Below, in pieces: positions 1 through 10,817 of a stretch of 64,000 bases of DNA. The position numbers and the translations under genes were made by a program. The notes under the pieces are model-generated. The model made no database searches, was not told where the DNA came from, and worked only from the letters and a program-made list of their open reading frames with translations. The stretch comes from Rhynchonema sp. JSB1_4. Taxonomy: Eukaryota > Nematoda > Chromadorea > Monhysterida > Xyalidae. The stretch spans positions 124,001 to 188,000 of the forward strand of contig JASAMV010004718.1 in the NCBI GenBank assembly GCA_030248065.1. Reading direction: 5' to 3'. Every line of letters starts with the position of its first letter. Within the stretch, counting starts at the first letter, position 1.

Positions 1-93
1 GCAGGCTTTATGAGCGGCTGATTCAGTTGCTGCTGCACAGTGCACACAAACAGTGTTTCCCAAGGTCTTCTTCCATCCCCAAACCATCCGCAC

Positions 94-1971
94 CTTAAAC
101 GCCTCATTTTCACAACAGAGCACGACGTCGAAGGTTTTCTTTTCGTGGAACGGGAATTTGCCTTTTCGTTCCTCTTTGCCCCATTTCCCGTCGAAATTCG
201 AGTTTCGCACCACGCACTTTTCGTCGAATCGCGGATTGAAGTGGAATGCCGTGTCGCCGCCCGCGTAAAGCGTGATCTCGAAACCTGTCCGTGAAACATC
301 ATGTTGTTGCATACGGTCAATTCGCGTTGGGTAAAGTAAATGAAAGGGAAAATGTGCCGCGCTTTGAAAAAACCATGGGTCAAGGAAATGGCGACATTAA
401 CAATGCTCAAGATTGAAAATGCACTGAAAGACGCACCTTTCGAGTTTGGCAGTGGTAGACCAGAGACGAACAATTTTCGATCAACACTGAAGTTGCCCGG
501 GATCATCGCCTCGTAAGGTAGTTTCTGAAATAAAAAATTTCTTTCAGTGGAAATGGCATGACAGAAGATATGGAACAGCTCGACTGTATGTTTCTCTGAT
601 CTCGTTACTTTCGTGCTATCCGGGATATAATTTATCAATTTCAATGCTTTGCTTTTTACTTTACTATTCTGAACAACAAGAACAAGTATTGAGAAACCAG
701 TCGATGTTTCACGCGACGTACATAATATTTTCCCTCCCATGACACATTATTGAGTTCAATGTCACCAGTGACGTAGATATGCGTGATGCTGTCCAACGGT
801 TGACGATACTCGTATGTGCCGAGGAGCGCGTGGTTGCCGAACACCTTCAAATGAAACATCAACAGATTGGTTCATGTCACAGCGAGATACGCGAGCGCCT
901 ATTGTTGTGTTACGGTCGAAGTTTCAAAACGGAACAAACCTGCCGTGAATGGGAATACTCTTTACCATTGTTATCATGACCATACTGTAGCACGTAAACC
1001 ACCTGAGCTTTGTTGCTCATCTCTTCGGGAATAAGGTAGAAAGTTGCGAAAACAATGATACCGACGTTTTTGACTTGTAGTCTCCCGTGAAGGTTCCATT
1101 TATACTACTTCCCCGGGGACTAGTCCCCGAGGATACTATTTGGATAAAATATTATTTTGCATTTACCCCATTTTCCGCTTACGGACGCCAGTGACTACAA
1201 GTGGAACACTCCGATATGACGCCAAGGCTCCTCTGCTTAGGTGCACAGTTCAGGCAGAGTCACCCTATACCTGAAAGTGGTTATCGTGAATGCGCAGCCT
1301 GTAGTCGAACGGCTGTCCGGCGACGAAATCGCACTTGAACTTTGCTTCGGGACCCCATTGCTGGTCCTTGAGTGAGTTGAGTATGACTTGCTGCTCGTCG
1401 ACTCGATTTGACAGCTGCAAGGTCGATACAAGCTGGTAAATAAAATTTTTCAACTATTTTTTAGTTTGTTTTGAAAATTCGTAAGAGCACCTGTAAGACG
1501 ACATCATCTTGATCCGCTCCCGGTTCGACGCGTGATCCGGCGCACAGGTTGATATCGAAACTGAAACGCAGTCACAGAGGGTATTATTACTTTGCACTTT
1601 TCTTCAGTATCAACGACGTCCAAAACTTCTCACCGCGTCTTCTTCAACACAATGCCACGTATGATTATTGACTGTCCTGAGTGAATCGTATGGCCTTCGA
1701 GCTTGGATAGGTATGGCACTGGCTGAAACAGAGAACACCGTTAGGTACGTGCGTGCTGTTGTTCTGTGAATGAGAAAACTCGTTCTGACACTTTCATCTA
1801 TTGGAATTATGTGAACTCAGGTTCGTAAGTGAGGCGCGAGTAACTCCAATTGCTTGATGGTTCAGCCACCAAACAAATCTGTCGACATCTTCGAGGCGTT
1901 AAACCAACCCAAGGCTGTGCAGCATCGTTCAGCCGGCTGGTCTTTTTGTCTTTGCTGCAACAGCACCCCAT
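94..1971 (-). CDS. Tandem-repeat galectin (two CRDs), 3' end beyond window
   Basis: Beta-galactoside-binding lectin. Exons (high to low): 1909-1971, 1634-1722, 1491-1560, 1271-1432, 722-844, 437-524, 94-284; every junction is GT-AG and phases agree, giving 262 residues so far. CRD1 starts PVPYLSKLEG and runs through QQWGPE, GQPFDYRLRI and PLDSITHIYVTGDIELN. After WEGKYY, CRD2 starts KLPYEAM and carries the full sugar-binding signature HFNPRF, VVRNS, KWGKEER. In CRD1 the HxNPR segment is degraded (LQLSNRV), although W and E of WGPE remain. The start at 1971 has a G at -3 and gives MGCCCSKDKK, a fit to the N-myristoylation pattern MGxxxS followed by lysines, with three cysteines that could be palmitoylated. 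Ordinary galectins are cytosolic or secreted by a non-classical route, so this N-terminus is odd. The last exon, completing CRD2 after ENEAFK, lies left of the window. Family call very sure; first exon less so. Confidence 0.88.
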
Positions 1972-4900
1972 CCCGATCAATTTCAAGTGCAATCAATCAA
2001 TTTATTTGATCTGATCCCACGCGGCTCCCAGCCGACGGGCGAGAATGATAATCGTAAACGTTCGATCGCAGTGACCTTGAATTCCGCTACATTCGACGCA
2101 TCGAAACAGTTATACTGTATATTTTGCTGCGTGACTTGTTTGGGGGGAACCTTGAATTTTATGTCTGAAATCAGATCTGCTATCACCAGTTGCAATAAAA
2201 GCGTTTTCACAAATAATCCGTGGTAAAAAAATGGCGTATTTTTTTAGCTGGCGCTAGGCGTGGTTTCACAGAATAAAAAACCACGCTCGATACAGTGCAT
2301 ATGCACGAGGATACAATCAAATCACAATTTATGGGATTGAAATTATGTTTATGGAATGCTGGCTAGTATGGATCATGCCATGAATTTCATTTATTGGGGG
2401 CAAAACGAAATAACAGCGAATGAAGGGGTATCCAAAAATTCATCATCACGAATCAAGCGATCCTTATCGCACAAGATCGTTTGTGAGTAATTTGTAGCAC
2501 AAAACAAAAATATAGCGATAAGAGTCAGGCCCGAGCGAAAGAATATGTGAATAACTGACCAAAAACTGCAGACATAATGGAACAATAAATAAATTTAGAA
2601 AAATGTTTTGTTATAATGTAACCAGCCGCCCTGGTTCAAAAGTTGGTCCTGGTGCATTTTTGTAAAAAAACGAGTGGGGGTAAAAAACCAGTATCAAATA
2701 CTGAAAATGTTTACGTGCTAACCGACCAACCTACAAGTAACCAATATAAAATGAGCGCATACGTGAATGAAAAAATGAATAAAAATAGAAATTCCAAATG
2801 CAACTTGTACTGTACACACACGCACACCAACTTACAGCGCTTTGGTTTGCTCCAGAGTCAAAATTGAAACCAAACGCAAATCATAATGCACCCACACGCA
2901 CGAGCATTGGTTGGAAATGGCAAAATTGGCCCATACAGCTCACTGTGGTTGCGGGTGACTACTACCACAGGGTTAAACGCGAACTACCACCTATAAAATT
3001 GACGTTATATTTATGAGGTACCCGCTATTGGCAACATTTTTTTGTAATGTAATCTCTGAATCTCACCGCTCCAACTCCCAGACAACCGTGCACCCAGGTT
3101 TTGAGCTGTTCAGTTTACCTGGAGCAGGTGAACATAAAAGAGCGTCTCTGACTTTCAAAGATCTACACACAGACCAAACCTGTATCTCTGAGCAAGTTAT
3201 ATACACACCAGGGAGAACAGCCGGTAGAATTTTACAGATTAGGTGCCTATCCAGCCTTTGTCAAAAATCAACACGCGCGCTTAACGACAAGACAGCTCTT
3301 TGTATCGACTTCCAACGGTTTCTGTTGCGGACGAAATACAGTGTAAATAAGTGCCGAAATATTTCATTTCAAAGCCAAAGCAAGTATGTGCAACATCAGC
3401 CAAACAAGTTCATAGTGTTTGGTCACCAACTTGTTCACAGTGTATCCGTAAGAGTAATGTGCTGATGTTTCAAAGTAACAACAAGGTGTCAAAAAGTAAA
3501 GCGATTTGTGACCGCGATCGTGCATATATTTTGGCAAGAGAAGAGCAGTCACTACCGCGAGTGTTCAAAGCCAGCTGCAGTTGAGCAAATTCAGAAGTTG
3601 CTAGGGCCAGGAGGTATAGCTCGCGTCAAACGTAACGGCGCTGTCATACACACGGCGGATGAGCTATGTAATTTGACAGAACACATTGTGTCTGTTTGGC
3701 CATTGAAATTGAACACCAGCAGCTATATGTCTTTGTGAAATGCTTGTTTTTTAAGCGAAGGGTTTGAACCCGGTTACAGAGGGCCGTACTGCGTCGCCGG
3801 TGTCTCTGCTCGGCAAAAAAACATCTGCACAATTTTTCGGCCCACCCGACACGCAGCTTTGCGGTGGTAGACATGGCACGTCGAAAACTTTCTCCATCTC
3901 ACATAATATGCATATCACAAAAACTCGCTGAGCCACAAACACAACAACACATGCCATGTTTCATGAGCTAAAAGAGAGAAGGGCGCAAAGTTACTTGTGA
4001 CACGCAGCGCAAAGACACGGAATAGGGAGCAAATTGAATGACTGCGTGCTGCTTGGATGGACGCATTATAAAATTTTAAGTTGGGCACTGGTGAGGCTCG
4101 GGAATAGATAATGGCACCCAACTTGTGCAAGCAGGGAGCCACAGATGCGCGCGAGCGTGCATATAAGCTGGAACTTTTCGGTCTGTGTCGGATTCTAAGA
4201 ACCGAGCCACTAAGACCGCGTTTTGCTCGTCAAGCCGTTGTGCGTGTTTTCCTCCTTGGCTTTGGCTTCAGGGCAGAGTACACACTTGAGATGGGGAAAC
4301 TACGCATATACATAGACCGTGAACATTATAGCTGTGAAGCCAACCTATGTAAGATCATAGGCGGTGCATAGATTTAATCACCCGAATGGAGCTTCCAGTG
4401 CTCGGCCCGAACATTAAAAAATGGTTCGAACTGAGACCATGACCTGCTGTGTGCGGTATCAAAAACAGCCGACTGCATTGACCAAGCTATCGGAGCTAGC
4501 ATGGTAATGCTAAGCGACATATGGTTCATTCCTTATATTGCGTGAGTTGAAAAATTTAAACTCACGCCATTTTCACAAGACTTAACTTGAGAAGCCCAAA
4601 CTTGCACACAACCTGTACGGCGTGGACTTCTAGGTCCACACAAAATTTCATTCCGCTGCGTGCCCACTCGCACGATCGCGGGCAAGATACAGTTGAAATT
4701 TTTGTAAAAACGTTCTTTCCCTTTTTTTCCACAAAGTAGTAGTCAGGGCCCAGACGTTACTGAACACCAGAAATGTTAATATCGCATATAGGGTTTTCGC
4801 ACACGAGAAACACGATGGTGCTATCGCCGACTTCGTAACTCCACGACTGAGACCGGTTCCAGACCATGACCACGACTTTTTGTATGTAAAGTGTGCTTCC

Positions 4901-5200
4901 CGAAGTAAAATTTCGCCGAGAAGTTGGGTTACCAGAACTATTAAAGTTGTTTATGTGGTTTTCGCACTCGAGAAACACGGTAGTGCTATCGCCGAGTTCG
5001 TAACTTTTAGTATGAACGGTTCCAGACCATGACTTTTTGTACAGAAAGTATGGTTCTAAAGCCAAAATCAGCGGTGATATGTGTTTTTAATCGTTGTTAC
5101 GTCAAACATATATTAATTCCAATTGGTTAAATGTTTTTCAGCTCAAAAAGAGCCATAATGGACGCTCAGACACACACAACAATGCATTAGTGCACGCTAC
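1972..5200. other. Intergenic, no supported gene
   Basis: Reading frames here are short or unrecognised. A 150-codon frame at 3013-3465 (+) resembles no family I know and has no supporting exon neighbours. Position 3464 has a copy of the GATGTTTCA word. The sequence upstream of the galectin start (1972-2220) may hold its 5' UTR or promoter, but I see no clear TATA box. Confidence 0.4.
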
Positions 5201-5235
5201 GTAGTTGCCTGATTCATAAAGCGCACAATGCATTA

Positions 5236-5330
5236 CACACAACACACAGCGGGCCAGCCAGCACACACACACAGGCAGGCAGCCAGCACACACACACACA
5301 CACACAGGCAGCCAGCACAATAGGCAATGC
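5236..5330. repeat. CA/GCAGCCAG microsatellite
   Basis: Short runs of ACACAC alternate with AGGCAGGCAGCCAGC. The reading frames across it on the minus strand are only translations of the repeat. Confidence 0.85.
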
Positions 5331-5384
5331 AGCAATGCACGCGTAGTTATGTACATAGTAATGTTTGTGAAGAAAAGTGGCGAA

Positions 5385-5455
5385 GCAGTTATGTCCGAAC
5401 GGTCTAACGCGCATCACTGAAGACGAAAAGGTCGCGGGTTCAAACATCCACGCGC
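5385..5455 (+). other. tRNA-like fragment (degenerate tRNA or SINE head)
   Basis: TGTCCGAACGG near 5390 resembles a pol III A box and GGGTTCAAAC near 5437 a B box, at tRNA-like spacing, with CTGAAGA between them like a Phe-type anticodon loop. The five bases flanking that loop do not pair and no acceptor stem is visible, so it is not a working tRNA. It may be a decayed tRNA or the head of a SINE. Confidence 0.25.
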
Positions 5456-5546
5456 GCAGCGAACTTTTTGTTGTTTTTTTACTAACTTTTAATGAATTCT
5501 GGGTAACATTTTTCAGTTTTTTCGTGTTTTTATTTGAGATTAATTA

Positions 5547-5597
5547 TTAAACCGGGCAACCGGATATCGCATGCTCTCAGAATCCGGCCTTTCGCAA
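5547..5597 (-). repeat. 51-bp dispersed repeat, copy 1
   Basis: This 51-bp segment reappears in inverted orientation at 63066-63116 with a single mismatch. It contains GGTTGCCCGGTTTAA at one end and TTGCGAAAG at the other. It sits at the edge of an A-rich low-complexity tract. It is probably one end of a dispersed element whose other end I could not find. Confidence 0.7.
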
Positions 5598-5639
5598 AAA
5601 AAAGGGACAAAAAAAGAAGAGGGAACAAAAAAACATCCT

Positions 5640-6019
5640 ACAAAAAAAAAAAAAACGTTAAAAATTGAAAAATAAATAAAAAAAAAATTTCCTTGGACAA
5701 ACACCGCTCGCCCCCCCCCCCCCTCCCCCCCCCTCTCAGCCACGCCCCCACAAACATAAAGAAGGCAACCCACCCCCCCCCCCCCCCCCCACCCCAATAT
5801 ATTCCAAACAATTTCTCCCCCCCCGCCCGCTCTCTCCCCCCTCTCTCTCCCCCCCCCACAAAAAAAAGGGGAGCGAAGACGGCACACCTCCCGCTCGCCC
5901 CCAAAACAACCCAACAAAAACAAACACTCACAACTAACTTTTTTTCTCTCTTTTTCTTTTTTTTTTGGACAAACAAAAAAAAAACACAAACACCAAAAAA
6001 AAAAAAAAAAAAAAAAAAA
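5640..6019. repeat. A/C-only low-complexity tract
   Basis: Almost only A and C for about 380 bp, apart from a T-rich patch near 5939-5966, with runs of 10-20 C or A. Long frames over it on both strands (proline/lysine-rich or glycine/phenylalanine-rich) come from composition and are not genes. It may be a real decayed homopolymer region or a poor-consensus assembly stretch; a similar tract lies at 7919-8140. Confidence 0.8.
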
Positions 6020-6633
6020 CCCCGCTTTAAGCACAGGTGCGGTTCGCAGTTTATGCGCTGTGATGTCATTCATGATAAAGTACCCACAAGATATCAACTT
6101 CTTAATTAAAATTGCTGTTGCTCTCTAACATTCAAAGCTTTTTCCGCATTTATAATTTGGCTTTCGTGGGAAAGTTAAATAGTAGTTTTTACGTAACATT
6201 GAATCCAAGATCAGATGCGGCGGCCAACACCAAAGCAATCTGGAGACTGATGTTTGACACTTATTTCATTGCTGAAGCTGGAGGGACAGGGGGCATGGAA
6301 GTTCATTGCACAGCTTTGCTTGGTACTAAACCAACAAGTGCCATTCTCTGAGACGATGCGCAATCAGTGCGCTATAAATGATGGTACCTAGGGTGTCAAA
6401 TACATACCTGGGGGTAAATTAAAAAAAATAAATAACTTGACAAGTTACCATGTTCCTCAAAAGCATAGACATGCGCGTGGGGGGGGGGGGGGCGCACTGC
6501 GTTGGTTTTGCTTCAGTGGTGGGTGAAGACGCAGACACAAGCGTGTCTCGATTGTTAGAACTCTATAGTGAAATCGAAACACAAAATTGTCCTTATGTCA
6601 CGATAACCACCGATTCATATATCCTGCCAAAAA

Positions 6634-7217
6634 GTATAGCATCCTTAAACCGGGCCTGCCGTTATTGTTTTTTGGGTTTTGGACCTCGGTCTTTTATATT
6701 AATCGCTAATTGGCACTGGGATGAAGAACATTACCCTTCAAGAACTTCACCAAACTGACGTTTATCCACCGAAGTCGATCCACCGACATGGCCGCACGGG
6801 AACAAACTATCCCAATATTGACGCACTATGTGTGCATGGAAATCAGGATTTCCAAAGCAAAATTCAAATCACAGGGGTGTGGTATAGGCGGCGCGTTACG
6901 GTAGGTTGACAAAACATTTGTTATTTACAAAAGAGCTAACGTTTTATCGGGCTACCGTAACCCGCCGCCTATATCACGCCCCAGTGATTTTGAATTTCTC
7001 TTGTCATTCCTGATCATCGTGTGCAAATGTGCGTGAATATCGGACAGTTTTGTTCCCGATAGAGCATCTTGGCGGATCGATTTCGGTGGGTAACCGCCAT
7101 TTTGGTGAAGTTCGTCAAAACTAATGTTCTTGATCTCGATGCAAACAAAGGATATAAGTGGAAAAACCGAGGTCGAAAACCAAAAAAAACAATAGCGGCG
7201 GGGCCGCTTTAAACTAA
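6634..7217. repeat. Diverged head-to-head inverted repeat (about 265-bp arms)
   Basis: Bases 6634-6905 and the complement of 6952-7217 share an ordered series of words (TTATTGTTTTTT, GACCTCGGT, AAGAACATTA, GAACTTCACCAAA, TATAGGCGGCG, GTTACGGTAG) over their whole length, at roughly 70-75% by eye. A 46-bp spacer separates the arms. Both arms are broken by stops, so this is a repeat pair and not a gene. Confidence 0.75.
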
Positions 7218-7392
7218 CCCCCACACCTCATGTGCGTTGATAACTTGAGAAAAGTCTGATGGTCGACATTTTCTTAGTTAGAACCATTGGTTGCCGGAAC
7301 TGAAAACTTTCTGTGCCTGATTTATTCGGGTTCCCTGTTTGGCGCTTGCGCGATATAAAAGAACGATACAAGAAAGAAAAATGCCCCAAGGG

Positions 7393-7905
7393 GCATAAAA
7401 GAAATATGGTTCCCTGGCTGACTGGCATAAAAGAACGATACTAGCTTGCACCACTTTGTTGATGTTTCATGAGGCACTGGAATAAACGTAAGTGTGTTCT
7501 GAGCTGTTTGATGCCGAACAGTAGATATTGAACCATATTCCCGGCGCTAACTCTTTTGAACCAACACCCAGCCGATAGCGAAACTTTCGTGAAAACCTAC
7601 ATATTCAGGCAACTGTTTCTTCTTTTCAACCTCACGATGGTAACTGTGCAGTCTTCGGTTAAGCACGATGATTCAACAAGGAGAGGAGTAAAGAGAATAT
7701 TGCACTCTTTCAATATCTCCATGCCCTGTGTCTCTGGTTTCAAAACAGCACGCGCCGGGAATATGGTTCAATATCTACTGTTCGGCATCAAACAGCTCAG
7801 AACACACTTACGTTTATTCCAGTGCCTCATGAAACATCAACAAAGTGGTGCAAGCTAGTATCGTTCTTTTATGCCAGTCAGCCAGGGAACCGTATTTCTT
7901 TTATG
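7393..7905. repeat. Near-perfect inverted repeat (155-bp arms)
   Basis: Bases 7393-7547 match the complement of 7752-7905 almost exactly; for example GGAATATGGTTCAATATC at 7758 mirrors GATATTGAACCATATTCC at about 7526. The 204-bp spacer shows weaker continuing complementarity. Each arm carries one GATGTTTCA word (7461, 7830). High arm identity means recent origin, active homogenisation, or a fold-back assembly artefact; the A/C-only tract begins 15 bp past the right arm. Confidence 0.85.
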
Positions 7906-7918
7906 CTGATCGGTTTTT

Positions 7919-8140
7919 GTTCCCCCCCCCACCCCCCCCCCCCAACCATCCCCCCCCCCCCACAAAACCCCCCCCCCCCCCCCAACCCCCCCCCCCCCCC
8001 CCCCAACCACACCCACCACAACCCCCACCACACCCCACACCAAAAACCAAAAACCAACCAACACCCACACAACAACACCACCCAACAAAAACACCACCAC
8101 AAATCCATCACACCCCCCCCCACACCCCAACACCCACAGT
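7919..8140. repeat. A/C-only low-complexity tract
   Basis: Bases 7919-8140 are nearly all C and A, with C runs up to about 18. It adjoins the right arm of the inverted repeat at 7752-7905. Frames through it (Pro/His-rich one way, Gly/Val/Trp-rich the other) are compositional. Confidence 0.85.
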
Positions 8141-10817
8141 ATGCAGCCTGGGATCGATATTTCTTTACCACCATCAATGTCCATGGAAGTGCACTTGGAA
8201 TACCAGATTCTGTATACCTGTGCGAAAATATGTAATAAAACCTACTGAATCAACTGTTTCCTTGTCAGTTGTGTGCAGTACAAGAGCAGCGAGAATGCAC
8301 ACAAACATCACAAACGCGTGAACATGAGCGTGTATGCGTACAGTCAAGTGAGCTCTGGCTTTCTCAGACTCCGTGAAATGTATGCACGGTAGCGGCAGGC
8401 AGGGGTGGGCAAACCAACACACACCCATGCATGCTGCACAAACAGATATGAGCACGAGCAATGCCAAATGCCGCCTGTGTACATGCTCATGGACACCCAT
8501 GCCATAAGTCAGTCTCTGTCGAAGTTTCCTTGTGTTCAGCTGACTTATACAGCAGGGCATGTACTGTACGCGTGGCCGTTTTTCACAAACATTCATGCAT
8601 GCACCTGGGAGAACTGTAGTGCTCTGACAAACCGTTATGATGTTTGTTGGCATGTACGTACCATGCACATGGCCGCTTACTGCGTTTGGCTGCATGCAAA
8701 AAAACGTGAGTGGATGCACACTTGAGTGGGGTGGGGGAGGACGGAATGAAGTGACCCTTCCGCAGTCACACTGTCATTTACGGAAACGCGACCACACTGT
8801 TGAAAGTGTCTGATGATCTCCTCGCAGCAACTGGGACAGTGGCACAAGAAAACAGCAAGGGATAGATTGTGTAAATGTGAGGGACGGGCCAACCACCACG
8901 CACGTGTGCCCATTGGACCTTGTTAGAAACAACAACTGAGGCGTGCTGCAATGGACGTATGAATGAGTGAGTGACCATTTTGTTGTTTGGCCTGTGTCTC
9001 TGTCAGCCACTTGCCTCTGGTGAGTTGGTTTTGGGTTCGGACATAGGTTTCGGAATGTGGGTGTTGACTTGAGTTCGAACGGGTGTCACGGTCAAAACAG
9101 CGGGTATCAAAACAGCGAGGACAAAACAGCGGGTGCAAAACAGCTGGTCCCGAATACCGACTCAATACACAATTCTGGGCGACCAAATTTAAAAGTGTTG
9201 CCTGTTAAAAAATCTAAGCTTGCGCTGAACCGAGACCGATGATCACCAACCCGCAATTTGGGCAGCCGTTGCTTTGGCTCCCGCTATTTTGTTACCCGCT
9301 GTTATGTCCGTACCTCGAAAGGGACCACCATTTCGGGACCGGCATCATGATCGGACCAATACGGCAATCGGGATCGGGATTAGAGTTCGGGACCGGAATC
9401 GGGATTGGTAAAAGTTTCGGATTCGGGATTGTGATCGTGGCTCGAGCAAAGATTTTTCATATTGTTTTTACATAAAATTTTGCTATCATTTCCTGTATTT
9501 TGTAAAGAAAGCTTGTTTGAAAACACTTTGGTAGTATCAATTGAGTTAGAAATAACGCAAAGTGATGTTAGGTTTTGTACTCATGTTTTCAAGATAGAAA
9601 GTTTCGTAGTTTTTGGACTTGTAAACCTTGGACGTGTACTTACGTTGCGTATACGTGTTTACTCATTCTTCATAAAACAAGAGCCAATCGCAAACCTGAA
9701 AGTGGTCTATGGTTCAATATAACGTGGAAACAAAGTTTGCTAGATGCCAATCACTGAAAAAACAGCTGCTGTATTCTTGCTTCGTTCGAATATAACTGGC
9801 GCTCTATGGATTTAGTCTGGCATTAAGCACGATGCGCATTATCCCTTGATGTTCACGGGTACAATGGCGAATAGCACACTAAACTTCCCACCTGGTTTGA
9901 TTCATTGCAAAGTTGTATCAGAAACACAAGCGATCACGTGACGACTCACAATAAAAACAACGTGGATTGGACAGTAGGCCCGCTTCATTTATCGGTCATA
10001 AACTTTGATGGTGCCGTAAATAAGGCATGGCATAACGCATGTGTACCGTTACCAGGGTAACAAGCAGAGCAGGCTGGGGTGAGCACCTTTACCGCAATGT
10101 TGTATTTGGGCTAACGGCTCACGTTCCCTTGCTGTAGAAAGAGGGGGAAGCACATTAGCTGAACAGGACATGTTCAAAGTCAGGTTACGAATCGCAGTCA
10201 CTAACGTCATTATCATGACTGGGTGTATGTAGTATCTACTGTATTGGTCTATGTATCTCAGCTTGAACTAGAGTGGTACATAATGCTTGAATTTGATTTT
10301 ATGAGCAGAACTGCAGTTTAGCGGCTCTCGCATGCACTCGATATATGTTTATTCGGAAACATGTAAAATCAAGCAATATCTTCACAAATAAAGAGTGCAT
10401 GGACGAAGTTTAATTGCTGAGAGGAGCAAAGCTCAAAATTGAAGCGGACTAATGTGTATGTACATATACATGACAGTTCAACCGTCCCAAAAAGCCTGAT
10501 CAAGATCATCTAAAATGACTACCCATACCGCCATACCCACTGTCAGAAAAAAGCTTTTCATGTTGTTTCAAAAAGCTGCTCCATTCTATATAATTTCTTC
10601 AATGACATGGCAAATTCAGATAAAACCATAGTCAGAAACAGAGGAATTGTATGTCAGTGGCGACAAATATAAAAAGGACCCAAATAAAATTAAGCAAAAT
10701 CCTTCTTCCATACCAAGGAATTGTACCATTATAGTAAAATGACGACAACTTTTCTGCTAACCCGCTATTAAGAATATACAAAAAATCTCTGTAGTGATTG
10801 AAACGATGAGTAATCCT
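8141..10817. other. Intergenic, no supported gene
   Basis: 8270-8720 is rich in ATGCA/CATG words, which opens a 181-codon Cys/His/Met-rich frame (8174-8719, -) that I do not believe. 9080-9160 has the word AAAACAGCGGGT repeated, and 9300-9430 a GGGATCGGGA-type degenerate repeat. No domain or exon chain was found. The part next to 10817 probably holds the 3' UTR of the exchanger gene; no clear poly(A) signal is visible there. Confidence 0.4.

Noticed and set aside
1983..2210. 75-codon frame just upstream of the galectin, starting MKTLLLQLVIAD
   Set aside because: Looks slightly like a signal peptide, but it does not join in phase to the galectin exons and has no recognisable domain; more likely 5' flank.
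3013..3465. 150-codon frame, plus strand
   Set aside because: No motif, no splice context, unremarkable composition; probability of chance is not small in 64 kb.
5385..5455. Functional tRNA gene
   Set aside because: A- and B-box-like words are present, but the anticodon stem does not pair and there is no acceptor stem.
5540..6109. Long open frames on both strands (up to 185 codons)
   Set aside because: They translate A/C homopolymer and low-complexity DNA; both strands are open at once and the products are runs of Pro/Lys or Gly/Phe.
7822..8321. Proline-rich and glycine-rich frames of 100-158 codons
   Set aside because: Same cause: an A/C-only tract. No splice signals or domain.
8174..8719. 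181-codon frame, minus strand, rich in Cys, His and Met
   Set aside because: Arises from repeated ATGCA/CATG words; no known domain, no exon neighbours, and a 106-codon frame overlaps it on the other strand.
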